A stretch of DNA of 38,128 bases from NCBI GenBank assembly GCA_035565615.1, contig DATMSB010000104.1, forward strand, positions 1-38,128, written 5' to 3'. The DNA comes from Vulgatibacter sp035565615 (GTDB lineage: Bacteria; Myxococcota; Myxococcia; Myxococcales; Vulgatibacteraceae). Positions 23,327 to 32,107 of this stretch are shown piece by piece. The position numbers were made by a program, and so were the translations under genes. Position 1 is the stretch's first letter, and each line of letters starts with the position of its first letter. Under the pieces are notes generated by a model. That model ran no database searches and was not told where the DNA came from. It worked only from the letters and a program-made list of their open reading frames with translations.

Positions 23327-23647
23327 TCACAACCCCTCCGCGCTCTTCTCCAGCTCCTGCAGGAAGTCCTTGCGGGGCTCGAGCAGGCTGTCGAACTCGG
23401 TCGCCTCGCGGCCGGGGACGTAGCCGCCGTCGGGCCCGGTGAGCTCGCCCTCGAGGCGCACGTCGTTGAAGTTTACCGTCGTCTTCTTCCGGACCACCAC
23501 CTTGTCCGCTTCGCGGATCACCTTCTCCGCCTTCTCCGTCTGCTCCGCCTCGCGCGGCGCCCTGGGCTCGTCCTTCGGCTCGGCGTTTGCGGGCGCCGCC
23601 CAGGCGAGCGCCAGGATCGCGAGACCCCACCCGAACAATCGGTTCAT
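23327..23647 (-). CDS. Small exported protein resembling gliding-motility protein CglF
   Basis: A 106-residue periplasmic protein. The signal peptide MNRLFGWGLAILALAWAAPANA is cleaved after ANA. A Lys/Glu-rich segment follows (about 23-55). The conserved-looking core is KKTTVNFNDVRLEGELTGP, then DSLLEPRKDFLQEL. From memory this matches the pattern of Myxococcus CglF, a small protein needed for assembly of the adventurous gliding machinery (a TVxFxDVxxEGEL strand region, then LIxxRxDF). I could not check it by search. No other gliding gene is in the window. GGGAGGG lies upstream at about 9 bases, and the start is fixed by the signal peptide. It precedes the SDR gene by 70 bases on the same strand. 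Confidence 0.65.
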   Translation of the reverse strand: MNRLFGWGLAILALAWAAPANAEPKDEPRAPREAEQTEKAEKVIREADKVVVRKKTTVNFNDVRLEGELTGPDGGYVPGREATEFDSLLEPRKDFLQELEKSAEGL

Positions 23648-23844
23648 GGCCGTGCCCTCCCGTCGTCAGACGTTGGACAGGGAGGGCGAAAACGTCCCCC
23701 GCCCGACGAAGGGCTGCACACGGACGGCCCGCGGGACGGTCGCTTCGGCCGCCGTGCGCCCGCTCGCCGCTGAAATTCGGGCATAAGCGGGCGATCGGGT
23801 TGTTTCGGGGCCCTCGGGACCGCTCGCGGGCCGGGCGATTGCGC

Positions 23845-23850
23845 TAGGAT
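23845..23850 (+). promoter_or_regulatory. -10-like TAGGAT upstream of the MoxR/Bat operon
   Basis: TAGGAT in GCGCTAGGATTCGCC would place the start of the Bat operon transcript near 23857, a leader of about 38 bases before the GTG at 23895. No good -35 is found 16-18 bases upstream, so an activator or alternative sigma factor may be needed. Confidence 0.3.
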
Positions 23851-23894
23851 TCGCCGCTTCGGTTCCTTGGGTAGGAGAGGAGGCAGTAGGCCCC

Positions 23895-24890
23895 GTGCAC
23901 GCCGAGATCGACATCCGCGCCATCAACGAAGCCGTCGAGGCGGAGAGCGCCTTCGTCGACGAGATCCTCGCCCAGGCCGGCGAGGTGATCGTGGGCCAGC
24001 GCTACATGCTCGAGCGGCTGCTCATCGGTCTCTTGACCGGGGGCCACGTCCTCCTCGAGGGCGTGCCGGGCCTGGCGAAGACCCTCACCGTCAAGACCCT
24101 CGCCCAGACCCTCGACGCGAAGTTCCAGCGGATCCAGTTCACGCCGGATCTGCTCCCCGCCGACCTCGTCGGCACCACCATCTTCAACCAGGCCACCGGC
24201 GCGTTCGCCGTCCGCCAGGGGCCGATCTTCGCCAACGTGGTCCTCGCCGACGAGATAAACCGCGCGCCGGCGAAGGTGCAGAGCGCGCTCCTCGAGGCGA
24301 TGCAGGAGCGGCAGGTCACCATCGGCGACGAGACCTTCCCGCTCCCCAGGCCCTTCTTCGTGATGGCCACCCAGAACCCCGTGGAGCAGGAGGGCACCTA
24401 CCCGCTCCCGGAGGCCCAGGTCGATCGCTTCATGCTCATGGTGAAGGTCTTCTATCCTTCCCGTGACGAGGAGCGGCAGATCATGGATCGGGTCGCGGGA
24501 GGGCCGCCGCCAAAGGTGCGGGCGGTGGTGCAGCCGGACCGGATCGAGCGCGCCCAGGGGGTGCTGGGCAGGATGTACGTGGATCCGAAGGTGAAGGACT
24601 ACGTGGTCGACCTGGTCTTCGCCACCCGCGAGCCCTCCCGGGTGGGCCTGCGCGACCTCGAGCCCTACATCGAGTACGGCGCCAGCCCCCGCGCCAGCAT
24701 CTTCCTCTTGCAGGCGGCGAAGGCCCACGCCTTCCTGCGCCGCCGCGGCTTCGTCACCCCGGAGGACGTGAAGGCGGTGGGGCTGGACGTGCTGCGCCAC
24801 CGGGTGATCACCACCTACGAGGCCGAGGCCGAGACGGTCACGCCGGAGCGGATCGTGCAACGGATCTTCGATCGCGTCGAAGTCCCGTAG
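23895..24890 (+). CDS. moxR: MoxR family AAA+ ATPase
   Basis: A 331-residue cytoplasmic AAA+ ATPase of the MoxR/RavA family, acting as a chaperone that matures partner complexes containing von Willebrand factor A proteins. Walker A is GVPGLAKT (56-63), Walker B VVLADEINRAP (Asp119-Glu120). Sensor 1 is MATQNPVEQEGTYPLPEAQ and the Arg-finger region is DRFMLMV. The C-terminal lid includes YGASPRASI. Length is typical. The GTG at 23895 is the first start after the purine-rich leader, and GGAGG lies about 12 bases away. It is the first gene of the Bat operon and sits 14 bases before the DUF58 gene, its usual partner. Confidence 0.95.
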   Translation: MHAEIDIRAINEAVEAESAFVDEILAQAGEVIVGQRYMLERLLIGLLTGGHVLLEGVPGLAKTLTVKTLAQTLDAKFQRIQFTPDLLPADLVGTTIFNQATGAFAVRQGPIFANVVLADEINRAPAKVQSALLEAMQERQVTIGDETFPLPRPFFVMATQNPVEQEGTYPLPEAQVDRFMLMVKVFYPSRDEERQIMDRVAGGPPPKVRAVVQPDRIERAQGVLGRMYVDPKVKDYVVDLVFATREPSRVGLRDLEPYIEYGASPRASIFLLQAAKAHAFLRRRGFVTPEDVKAVGLDVLRHRVITTYEAEAETVTPERIVQRIFDRVEVP

Positions 24891-24904
24891 GGAGAGGGAG
24901 CCAC

Positions 24905-25807
24905 GTGGAGGAAGCGCTCCCCAAAGACCTGGTCTCCCGGATCCGGAAGATCGAGATCGGCACGCGGCGGTTGGTAAACGAGACGTTCGCCGGACAGTAC
25001 TCGTCGACGTTCAAGGGGCGCGGCATGGCCTTCTCGGAGGTCCGGCCGTACCAGCCGGGCGACGAGATCCGCACCATCGACTGGAACGTCACCGCCCGGA
25101 TGCAGGAGCCCTTCGTCAAGGTCTTCACCGAGGAGCGGGAGCTCACGGTGATGCTCCTCGTCGACCTCTCCCGGAGCCAGGACTTCGGCTCCGTCGAGTC
25201 CACCAAGGGGGAGCTCGCGGCGGAGGTGGCGGCGCTCCTCTCCTTCTCCGCGATCACCAACAACGACCGCGTGGGCGCGATCCTCTTCACCGATCGGATC
25301 GAGCGGTTCGTGCCCCCGAAGAAGGGGCGCAAGCACGTGCTGGCGCTGATCGGCGAGATCCTCGCGGCGAGGCCCGAGGGGCGCGGCACCGATCTCGCCG
25401 GGGCGCTGGGCTTCCTGGGGAAGCTCCACCGCCGGCACGCGGTGACCTTCCTGCTCTCGGACTTCCTGGTGCCCGGCGGCGGCGTCCACGAGCTGGCGCT
25501 GCGGGTGGCGGCGCGGCGCTACGACCTCGTACCGATCGCGATCCGCGATCCGCTGGAGGACGCGCTCCCCGCGCTGGGGCTCGCGGAGGTGGAGGATCCG
25601 GAGTCGGGGCGGACGGCGATCGTGGACCTGCGGGACGCCGGCGTCCGCAGGCGCTTCGCCGAGACCATGAAGAAGCAGCGGGAGGCGCGCCGGCGCCTCT
25701 TCCGCAAGCTGGACCTCGACCACGTGGAGATCGCCTGCGGCGAGGACTACGTCGCGCCGCTCCTGGGCTTCTTCCGGGCCAGGGCGCGGCGGCGGGGGGT
25801 GCGATGA
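24905..25807 (+). CDS. DUF58 protein with VWA-like domain
   Basis: A 300-residue protein of the DUF58 family, the usual partner of MoxR. The DUF58 signature is VRPYQPGDEIRTIDWNVTAR (about 46-65). The C-terminal half is a von Willebrand A-like domain with an intact metal site: LVDLSRSQ (Asp87, Ser89, Ser91), GRGTDLAGAL for the Thr, and LLSDFLVPG for the Asp. Some DUF58 proteins are anchored in the membrane, but this short form has no hydrophobic segment and should be cytoplasmic. The GTG has GGGAG close upstream. The stop overlaps the next start (ATGA). Confidence 0.92.
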   Translation: MEEALPKDLVSRIRKIEIGTRRLVNETFAGQYSSTFKGRGMAFSEVRPYQPGDEIRTIDWNVTARMQEPFVKVFTEERELTVMLLVDLSRSQDFGSVESTKGELAAEVAALLSFSAITNNDRVGAILFTDRIERFVPPKKGRKHVLALIGEILAARPEGRGTDLAGALGFLGKLHRRHAVTFLLSDFLVPGGGVHELALRVAARRYDLVPIAIRDPLEDALPALGLAEVEDPESGRTAIVDLRDAGVRRRFAETMKKQREARRRLFRKLDLDHVEIACGEDYVAPLLGFFRARARRRGVR

Positions 25808-27081
25808 GCCGCGCTCCCTCGATCGCCCGCGTCGGCGCCGCCCTCGGCGGGTGGAGATCCCTGGCTTTCGTCGCGGCGGCGATCGCCGTCGTGCCCCTCG
25901 GCGCGTCGGGGATCGACGATCCGGCGACCGCGCAGCTCGGGGGCGCGGACGACGCCGCGCCGCCGTCTGGCGCGCGGGCGGACGCCTCGGCGGCCACCTC
26001 GGCGCCACGTGCGGAGGGGGCGGCCGCGGAGGCGAGGGACGCGGCAGGGGGAGGGCTCCCGGAGGCCACGCCGCTCGGCTTCTCCGCCAGGGCGGAGCCG
26101 TCCCGGGTCGAGCTGGGGCGTCCCTTCGTCTACGAGATCGAGATCCGACACGATCCCGCCGACACCTACGCGCTCCCCCGGCCCCTCGTCCTCGGCGAGG
26201 CCGCCGTGCGCAAGGTGGAGACCTCGCGCGAGGAGGCGGAGGGCGCGACCGTCTCGCGCTTCCGCATCGAGGCGGCCCTCTACGATCGCCTCGGCGAGGC
26301 CGCGCTCCCCGACCTCGTCCTCTCGGTCGAGGGCGCCGCCGGTCCGCGGGAGCTGCGGATCCCCGGCGCCCCGGTGACGGTGATCGCCACCACCGAGGGA
26401 GACGAGCTCGCCGGGATGCACCCGCCCCAGGAGCTGCGGGTCCCCTCGTATCGGGTGGCGTGGATCGCCGCGGGCCTGCTCGCCGCCGCCTTCCTGGGCC
26501 TCCTCGCCCACCGGCGGTGGCGGGCGTGGCGCGATCGGATCGCGGCGGCCCCCGCGCCCCCGCGGCCGCCCGAGGCGGTCGCGCTCGAGGCCCTGGCGGC
26601 GCTGCAGGCGGAGGGCCTCCCCGGCGCCGGGCACGCCAGGGAGCACTACTTCCGGCTCTCGGCGATCGTGCGGGCGTTCGTCGAGGGGAGCGGCGGCCCC
26701 GAGGCGCTGGAGCGCACCAGCGGCGAGCTCCTGGCGGCGCTGCGCGAGCGGCCGCTCGCCGGGCTGGACCTCTCGGCCTTCGCCTCGTGGCTCGAGCGGG
26801 GCGACGTGGTGCGCTACGCGGGGCAGGCGATCGATCCCGGCGTGGCCGCTGCCGACCTCGAGGAGGCCCGGGCCATGGTGCGGGCGGTGGCGCGGGCGAG
26901 GGCCGCCGTGCCCGCGTCTCCCGCCGGCGGCGCGCCGGGCGGATCGGGAGGGACGTCCGCCTCCCCCGCGGGAGGCGCACCAGCTGGATCGGTAGGGACC
27001 CCCGCCTCGCCGCGGAAGCCGCTCCCCGCCGAGATCGTCGACGCAGACGGCGACAGGGCCGCGGCAGGGGAGGAGCGATGA
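25804..27081 (+). CDS. BatD/DUF4381-like membrane protein of the Bat operon
   Basis: A 425-residue membrane protein. After an N-terminal hydrophobic segment (LAFVAAAIAVVPLG, about 20-35) comes an Ala/Asp-rich linker. A BatD-like beta-sandwich (about 90-200, FSARAEPSRVELGRPFVYEIE) is followed by a transmembrane helix (RVAWIAAGLLAAAFLGLLA, about 215-235). A cytoplasmic helical domain (about 250-365) carries HYFRLSAIVRAFVE, as in DUF4381 proteins at this position in other Bat operons. A Gly/Ala/Pro/Ser-rich tail ends the protein. The start overlaps the DUF58 stop (ATGA) and the end overlaps batA (ATGA). It probably links the membrane VWA complex to MoxR/DUF58; its exact role is unknown. Confidence 0.8.
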   Translation: MSRAPSIARVGAALGGWRSLAFVAAAIAVVPLGASGIDDPATAQLGGADDAAPPSGARADASAATSAPRAEGAAAEARDAAGGGLPEATPLGFSARAEPSRVELGRPFVYEIEIRHDPADTYALPRPLVLGEAAVRKVETSREEAEGATVSRFRIEAALYDRLGEAALPDLVLSVEGAAGPRELRIPGAPVTVIATTEGDELAGMHPPQELRVPSYRVAWIAAGLLAAAFLGLLAHRRWRAWRDRIAAAPAPPRPPEAVALEALAALQAEGLPGAGHAREHYFRLSAIVRAFVEGSGGPEALERTSGELLAALRERPLAGLDLSAFASWLERGDVVRYAGQAIDPGVAAADLEEARAMVRAVARARAAVPASPAGGAPGGSGGTSASPAGGAPAGSVGTPASPRKPLPAEIVDADGDRAAAGEER

Positions 27082-28109
27082 GGCTCCTCGGCGTCGAGTT
27101 CGCCCAGCCCTGGGCGCTCCTGCTCCTCCTCGCCCTGCCGCTGGTCCTCCTCTCCTGGCGGCTGCAGGCGAGGCGCCGGCCGAGGCTCGCCTTCCCGCCG
27201 CTCGCGGCGCTGCTGGCGGCGGGGCGGGGGCCGCTGGCGAGCCTCGGCTGGGTGCCGGGCGCCCTCGGCCTCGTCTCGCTCGCGGGGGCGGCGGTGGCGC
27301 TGGCGAGGCCGACGGTGGAGGGCCCCTCGGCGCGGGATCTCTCGGTGGAGGGGATCGACATCGTCGTCGCCCTCGACCTCTCCACTTCGATGACGGCGGT
27401 GGACTTCCAGCCCAACGATCGGATCACGGTGGCGAAGGAGGTCCTCGACGGCTTCATCCAGCGCCGCCCCAACGATCGGCTGGGCCTCGTCGTCTTCGCG
27501 GGGGAGGCCTACACCCAATGCCCGCTCACCCTCGATCACGGCGTGCTCCGGCAGGTCCTGGCGCAGGTGCGGATCGGCGGGATCCCGGACGGCACCGCCA
27601 TCGGAAACGCCCTGGGCACCGCGCTGAACCGCCTGCGCGACAGCGAGGCGAAGAGCCGGGTGGTCATCCTCATCACCGACGGTGACTCCAACGCCGGCAC
27701 CATCTCCCCCATGGAGGCGGCCGGGATGGCCAGGGACCTGGGGATCCCCGTCTACACGATCCTCGTCGGCAAGCGCTGCGACGATCCGGCGGGATGCACG
27801 GTCCCCTTCCCCGCAGGGACCGACCCCTTCGGCAGGCCGACCTACCGGAACCTCCCCATCGCGGTGAACCCCAAGCTCCTTGAGGACATCGCCCGGGAGA
27901 CCGGCGGCAACGCCTACATCGCCACGGATCGCGCGTCCCTCGAGGGGCACCTCCAGGACGCCCTCGCGAGCTTCGAGAAGACGCGGATCGTGGAGTCGCG
28001 GCAGCTCTCCAACTCGATCGAGCTCTTCGATCGCTTCCTCCTCCCGGCGCTCGTCGCCGGCTGCCTCGGCGCCCTCCTCTCCGCCACCCGGCTGCGGAGG
28101 TTCCCGTGA
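27078..28109 (+). CDS. batA: BatA, membrane VWA protein
   Basis: A 343-residue inner-membrane protein of the Bacteroides aerotolerance (Bat) type. Two N-terminal helices (about 11-28 and 56-77) and one C-terminal helix (about 315-335) flank a von Willebrand A domain. The metal-ion-dependent adhesion site is complete: ALDLSTSM (Asp100, Ser102, Ser104), PDGTAIGNAL and LITDGDSNAG. The family start FAQPWALLLLLALP is typical. A CDDPAGC loop in the second half of the VWA domain has two Cys that could pair. BatA and BatB are thought to form a membrane complex remodelled by MoxR. The ATG overlaps the previous stop; the TGA overlaps batB. Confidence 0.93.
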   Translation: MRLLGVEFAQPWALLLLLALPLVLLSWRLQARRRPRLAFPPLAALLAAGRGPLASLGWVPGALGLVSLAGAAVALARPTVEGPSARDLSVEGIDIVVALDLSTSMTAVDFQPNDRITVAKEVLDGFIQRRPNDRLGLVVFAGEAYTQCPLTLDHGVLRQVLAQVRIGGIPDGTAIGNALGTALNRLRDSEAKSRVVILITDGDSNAGTISPMEAAGMARDLGIPVYTILVGKRCDDPAGCTVPFPAGTDPFGRPTYRNLPIAVNPKLLEDIARETGGNAYIATDRASLEGHLQDALASFEKTRIVESRQLSNSIELFDRFLLPALVAGCLGALLSATRLRRFP

Positions 28110-29161
28110 TCGCGGCGCCGATCCAGGTGAGCGTGCTCGGCTACGCGATCCAGCTCGCGAGGCCGGATCGGGCGTGGATGGTGGCAGCGACGGCGGCGTG
28201 CTGCGCGATCGCCGCGTACGGGGTGTGGGCCCGCCGGCGCGCGCTCACCTCCGCCGCCCGATCCGATCGCCTCGCCAGAAAGCTCGCGGGCGGCCTCTCC
28301 CTCTCCCGCGTGGCCGCCCGCACCGCCCTCGGCGCGGCGGGGCTGCTCCTCCTCTCCCTCGCGCTCCTTCGGCCGCAGGTCGGCGAGCGCGCCGCCTTCG
28401 TGAAGCGGAAGGGGATCGATCTGGTGGTGGCGCTGGACGCCTCCCGCTCCATGCTGGCGCGGGACGTCCTCCCCACCCGCCTCGATCGCGCCAAGCTCGA
28501 GCTCTCCGCCCTCTTCGATCGCCTGCGGGGCGATCGGGTGGGGCTGGTGGCCTTCGCCGGCGAGGCCTTCGTGCAGTGCCCGCTCACCAGCGACTACGGC
28601 GCCGCCAAGCTCTTCCTGCGCGCGATCGATCCGGAGGCGATGCCGTCCCAGGGCACCGCCCTCGCCGCCGCGCTGGACACCGCCGCCGGGATGTTCCGCG
28701 CCGCCGAGCACGGCGCCAAGACCAAGGTGGTGCTGCTGCTCACCGACGGCGAGGATCACGACGGCAACGTCGCCGCGGCGGCGTCCCGGCTCGCCCAGGA
28801 GGGCGTGCGCGTCTACTCGCTCGGGATCGGCTCGCCGACGGGGACGCCGATCCCCCTCGTCGATCGCCACGGCAAGGTCGTCGGGTACCGCAAGGATCGG
28901 GAGGGGCAGACGGTGATCACCCGGCTGGAGGATCGGCAGCTCCGCGAGCTGGCGGCGGCCACCTCCGGGCGGTACGTCGCCGCCGCCGGATCGGATCTGG
29001 GCATGGGCGAGATCGCGGCCGAGCTCGACGCGCTGGAGAAGACCGAGTCGGAGGGGATGGCGACGGTGGAGTGGGGCGAGGCCTTCCCCTTCGTGGCGGG
29101 GCCCGGCTTCCTGCTCCTCTTCGCCGCGGCGGTCCTGGGGGAGCGGGGGAGGGCGAGATGA
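28106..29161 (+). CDS. batB: BatB, membrane VWA protein
   Basis: A 351-residue paralog of BatA. It has hydrophobic helices near 24-41 and 69-88 and at the C-terminus (VAGPGFLLLFAAAVLG). The VWA domain has an intact metal site: ALDASRSM (Asp111, Ser113, Ser115), SQGTALAAAL and LLTDGEDHDG. Both BatA and BatB have the FAGEA(Y/F)xQCPLT segment after the first metal motif, showing common descent. It begins with a GTG in a GTGA overlap with batA and ends in an ATGA overlap with batC. In other bacteria this complex supports envelope integrity or stress tolerance. Confidence 0.93.
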   Translation: MIAAPIQVSVLGYAIQLARPDRAWMVAATAACCAIAAYGVWARRRALTSAARSDRLARKLAGGLSLSRVAARTALGAAGLLLLSLALLRPQVGERAAFVKRKGIDLVVALDASRSMLARDVLPTRLDRAKLELSALFDRLRGDRVGLVAFAGEAFVQCPLTSDYGAAKLFLRAIDPEAMPSQGTALAAALDTAAGMFRAAEHGAKTKVVLLLTDGEDHDGNVAAAASRLAQEGVRVYSLGIGSPTGTPIPLVDRHGKVVGYRKDREGQTVITRLEDRQLRELAAATSGRYVAAAGSDLGMGEIAAELDALEKTESEGMATVEWGEAFPFVAGPGFLLLFAAAVLGERGRAR

Positions 29162-30240
29162 GGGCGGCGCTGCTCGCGATCGCGATCCTCGTCCCCGCCG
29201 CGGCGCCCGCGGGGATCTTCGACGCCGCCGAGCCCAACGTGTCCGCCGGGAACGAGGCCCTGTCGCGGGGCGATGCCGCCGAGGCCCTCGCCCACTTCGA
29301 GAAGGCGATCGAGGCCCACCCCGACGCGGGCGAGGCCTGGTACGACAAGGGGCTCGCGCTCCACGCGCTGGGGCGGCACGAGGAGGCGGCCGAGGCCTTC
29401 GGCCAGGCGCTCGCGCGGCGCGGGGACGCCAGGCTCGGCGCGAAGGACTACACCAACCTCGGCAACGCCCTCGCGGCGATGGATCGGGTGGACGACGCCA
29501 TGCGCAGCTACCGGAGCGCGCTGGAGATCGATCCGGACGACGAGGTGGCCCGGCAGAACCTCGAGGTGCTCCTGCGGCGCAAGCAGGAGGGCCAACGGCA
29601 GGACGAGGGGGGGCAGGAGGACGGCGCCGATCGATCCCGGCGGGACGAGCAGGGTTCCGGGGCGCAGCGGGAGAAGGGGCGGGAAGGCTCGGAGCAGGAG
29701 GAGGAAGGCGCCTCGCACCAGGAGGACGGCTCCTCGGAGCAGGATCCCTCCCAGCTGGGCGACTCGGAGGAGGATCCGGCGCGGCAGCAGGAGGGCCAGG
29801 GCGCCTCGGAGGAGGAGCCCTCGCGGCAGGAGGAGGGCCAGGGCGCCTCGGAGGAGGAGCACTCGCGGCAGCAGGATGGCCAGGGCGCCTCGGAGGAGGA
29901 GCCCTCGCAGCAGGAGGAGGGCGGGCAGGGCGCCTCCGACCCGGGCCGCGAGGACGCCGAGGAGCAGGGCGAACGGGAGCGAGCAGGTGACCAGACGGCG
30001 CAGGGAGACGAGCCGCGCGATGCACGGGCGGCGGGTGAAGGCGAGCCGGACGGGGGCGAGTCCGACGCGGCGGCGGGGTCGAGGGGGGACGCGCCGCCCT
30101 CCGGCGAGGACCGAGCCGTGCCCCTGCGGCGCAGCGACACCGAGCGGATCCTCGACTCGCTGCGCGGGAGCGAGAAGAGCTTCCAGCTTTGGAGGAGCCA
30201 AGAGAAGGGAAGGCGGAGCGATGCCGAAAAAGACTGGTAG
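29158..30240 (+). CDS. batC: BatC, exported TPR protein with long acidic Gln/Glu repeat tail
   Basis: A 360-residue exported protein. The signal peptide ends at APAGIFD. TPR repeats fill about 27-140 (GNEALSRGDAAEALAHFEKA, GLALHALGRHEEAAEAFGQA, GNALAAMDRVDDAMRSYRSA). The rest is low-complexity, dominated by E, Q, G, S and D, with three near-identical 14-residue repeats GQGASEEEPSRQEE and degraded copies at each end. The protein closes with ERILDSLRGSEKSFQLW, a motif I recognise from BatC C-termini. TPRs are expected to bind BatA, BatB or BatD in the periplasm. The long charged tail is much longer than in compact relatives. The ATG overlaps the batB stop, and the 3' end overlaps batD by 20 bases. 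Confidence 0.87.
   Translation: MRAALLAIAILVPAAAPAGIFDAAEPNVSAGNEALSRGDAAEALAHFEKAIEAHPDAGEAWYDKGLALHALGRHEEAAEAFGQALARRGDARLGAKDYTNLGNALAAMDRVDDAMRSYRSALEIDPDDEVARQNLEVLLRRKQEGQRQDEGGQEDGADRSRRDEQGSGAQREKGREGSEQEEEGASHQEDGSSEQDPSQLGDSEEDPARQQEGQGASEEEPSRQEEGQGASEEEHSRQQDGQGASEEEPSQQEEGGQGASDPGREDAEEQGERERAGDQTAQGDEPRDARAAGEGEPDGGESDAAAGSRGDAPPSGEDRAVPLRRSDTERILDSLRGSEKSFQLWRSQEKGRRSDAEKDW
29794..29940 (+). repeat. 42-bp tandem repeats within batC
   Basis: Three complete 42-base units begin at 29794, 29836 and 29878, each encoding GQGASEEE plus six more residues. A fourth, partial unit from 29920 has an extra codon. The unit length is a multiple of three, so copy number can change without breaking the frame. 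A degenerate unit precedes 29794. Confidence 0.85.
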
Positions 30241-32107
30241 CCCGTGGGGCCGGCTGGCCGGCGGGCTCGCGCTCGCGATCGCCGCGCTGGTGGCGCCCAC
30301 CCCGTCGCTCGCCGGCGACGCGATCGAGTACTACGCCTCGGTGGATCGGGACCGGATCGCGGTGGACGAGACCCTCACCCTCACCGTGACCCTGACTACG
30401 TCCGGCAAGGAGCCCGAGCGCTTCGAGCTCCCGAGTCACCCCGACTTCGAGCGGGTCAGCGAGAGCCGCTCCGAGCAGATGTCCCTCTCCTTCGGCATGG
30501 GGAACGCGGGCCTGCGCAAGACGAAGGTCTTCACCCTGGTGCTCCGCCCCACCCGGCAGGGCGACCTCGCCATCCTCCCCGGCTTCGCCGTCGCCGACGG
30601 CAAGCGCTTCGAAACGGGGCGGCTCACGGTGCGGGTGGGGCCGCCCGGCACCGGTGCGCCCCAGGCCCAGGCCCCGCCGCGGCGGCGGTCGTGGCCCTCT
30701 CCGTTCGGCGGCGGGTTCCCGAGCCTCCCCGGCCTGGACGACGACTTCGATCCCTTCGGCGTCTTCCGCCAGGACCGCGCGCCGCCCTCGGACGCGGACG
30801 TCCTGCTGCGGGCCACGATCGATCGCTCCGAGGTCTACGTCGGCGAGCAGGTGACCCTCACCGTCTACCTGATGGCCCGGGTCGACGTGTCGGGGATCGA
30901 GAGCCTGCAGATGCCCAAGCTGGACGGCTTCTGGTCCGAGGACATCGAGGCGCCCACCCAGATCAGCAGCGAGACCCGCACCATCGACGGCGTCGCCTGG
31001 CGCTTCTACCTCCTGCGCAAGCGGGCGCTCTTCCCCCTGCGGGAGGGAGAGCTGACCATCGATCCCTCGCGGGTCGACGTGATGGTGGGCGGACCGTTCA
31101 CGCGGAGGGTGAAGATGCGTCGCTCCTCCGCCGAGACGCGGGTGACGGTGAAGGCCCTGCCGCCGGGAGCCCCCGCCGGCTTCGATCCCTCGAACGTGGG
31201 GAGCTGGTCCCTCGAGGTGGAGGCGGAGCCGCAGGTGGCCACCCCCGGCGCGCCGATCACCGTGCGGGTGCGGGCGAGGGGCCAGGGCAACCTGGGGAGC
31301 CTCGAGCTGCCCCGGCTCCCCGAGATCGAGGGGATGAAGGCCTTCGATCCCACCCAGTCCAGCGAGCAGGAGGTGCGGCGGGGGCGCTGGGGCGGTTCGC
31401 GTACGGAGGAGTACGTGCTGGTCCCGTCGCGATCCGGATCGTTCACCATCCCCTCGCTCGAGCTGCCGCACTTCGATCCCGGCACGGAGACCTTCGAGGT
31501 GGCGCGCACGGCGCCCATCCGGTTGACGGTGCTTCCGGGCGGGACGAAGGATCCCGCGGGCGCGCCCGCGCCCGCGCCGGCGGATGGCGGTGACGACGGC
31601 GACGGTGGCCTCGCGCCCCTGCGCACCGCCACCACGATCGAGCCGGCGAGGGCGCCGCTCACCTCGCGCCCCTGGTTTCCGCTGGCGGTGGCGCTCCCTC
31701 CGCTGGCCTTCTTCGCCCTCCTCCTCGCGCCGCGGCTGGTGTCGCTGCGCAGGGGGCCCGGCGCCGGGCGCGGATCCCGCGACGAGATCCGGCGCAGGCT
31801 GGCGGCGGCGCGCGAGCTGGGCGGGCGGCGCGATCCCCGCTTCTACGACGAGCTCGACCTCGCCCTGCGGGCCGCGCTCGCGGAGGTCCTGGGCCGCGAG
31901 GTCTCGGGCCTGTCGCGGGTGCAGCTCGCCGAGGCCCTCGCCGCCGCCGGCGTCGCGGGCGAGGTGGCCCGGGAGGTGGGGCAAGCCCTCGACGACTGCG
32001 ACATGGGTCGCTTCGCGCCGGGCGGCGTGGAGCCCGCGGAGGCGGCGGCGATCCACGGCCGCGCCGCCGCCGCCATCGATCGGCTGCAGAAGGGCGGGCG
32101 CCGATGA
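30221..32107 (+). CDS. batD: BatD, oxygen-tolerance family membrane protein
   Basis: A 628-residue protein of the BatD family. The signal segment (GLALAIAALVAPTPSLAG) is followed by immunoglobulin-like beta domains facing the periplasm: YASVDRDRIAVDETLTLTV, then DVLLRATIDRSEVYVGEQVT, then SLEVEAEPQVATPGAPIT. One transmembrane helix (about 486-505, FPLAVALPPLAFFALLLAP) leads to a cytoplasmic helical domain (DELDLALRAALAEVLGREV, SRVQLAEALAAAGV). A linker (about 143-185) is rich in Pro, Arg, Gly and Asp. The ATG at 30221 has GGAG before it and lies within the end of batC. The stop overlaps the batE ATG. BatD is thought to scaffold the VWA pair. Confidence 0.92.
   Translation: MPKKTGSPWGRLAGGLALAIAALVAPTPSLAGDAIEYYASVDRDRIAVDETLTLTVTLTTSGKEPERFELPSHPDFERVSESRSEQMSLSFGMGNAGLRKTKVFTLVLRPTRQGDLAILPGFAVADGKRFETGRLTVRVGPPGTGAPQAQAPPRRRSWPSPFGGGFPSLPGLDDDFDPFGVFRQDRAPPSDADVLLRATIDRSEVYVGEQVTLTVYLMARVDVSGIESLQMPKLDGFWSEDIEAPTQISSETRTIDGVAWRFYLLRKRALFPLREGELTIDPSRVDVMVGGPFTRRVKMRRSSAETRVTVKALPPGAPAGFDPSNVGSWSLEVEAEPQVATPGAPITVRVRARGQGNLGSLELPRLPEIEGMKAFDPTQSSEQEVRRGRWGGSRTEEYVLVPSRSGSFTIPSLELPHFDPGTETFEVARTAPIRLTVLPGGTKDPAGAPAPAPADGGDDGDGGLAPLRTATTIEPARAPLTSRPWFPLAVALPPLAFFALLLAPRLVSLRRGPGAGRGSRDEIRRRLAAARELGGRRDPRFYDELDLALRAALAEVLGREVSGLSRVQLAEALAAAGVAGEVAREVGQALDDCDMGRFAPGGVEPAEAAAIHGRAAAAIDRLQKGGRR

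Noticed and set aside
29794..29940. Possible CRISPR-like or VNTR non-coding repeat
   Set aside because: Units are contiguous without spacers and lie in frame inside batC.
27914..32056. 1380-codon minus-strand frame opposite batB to batE
   Set aside because: Pure antisense of four recognisable Bat genes; low-complexity translation and no family features.
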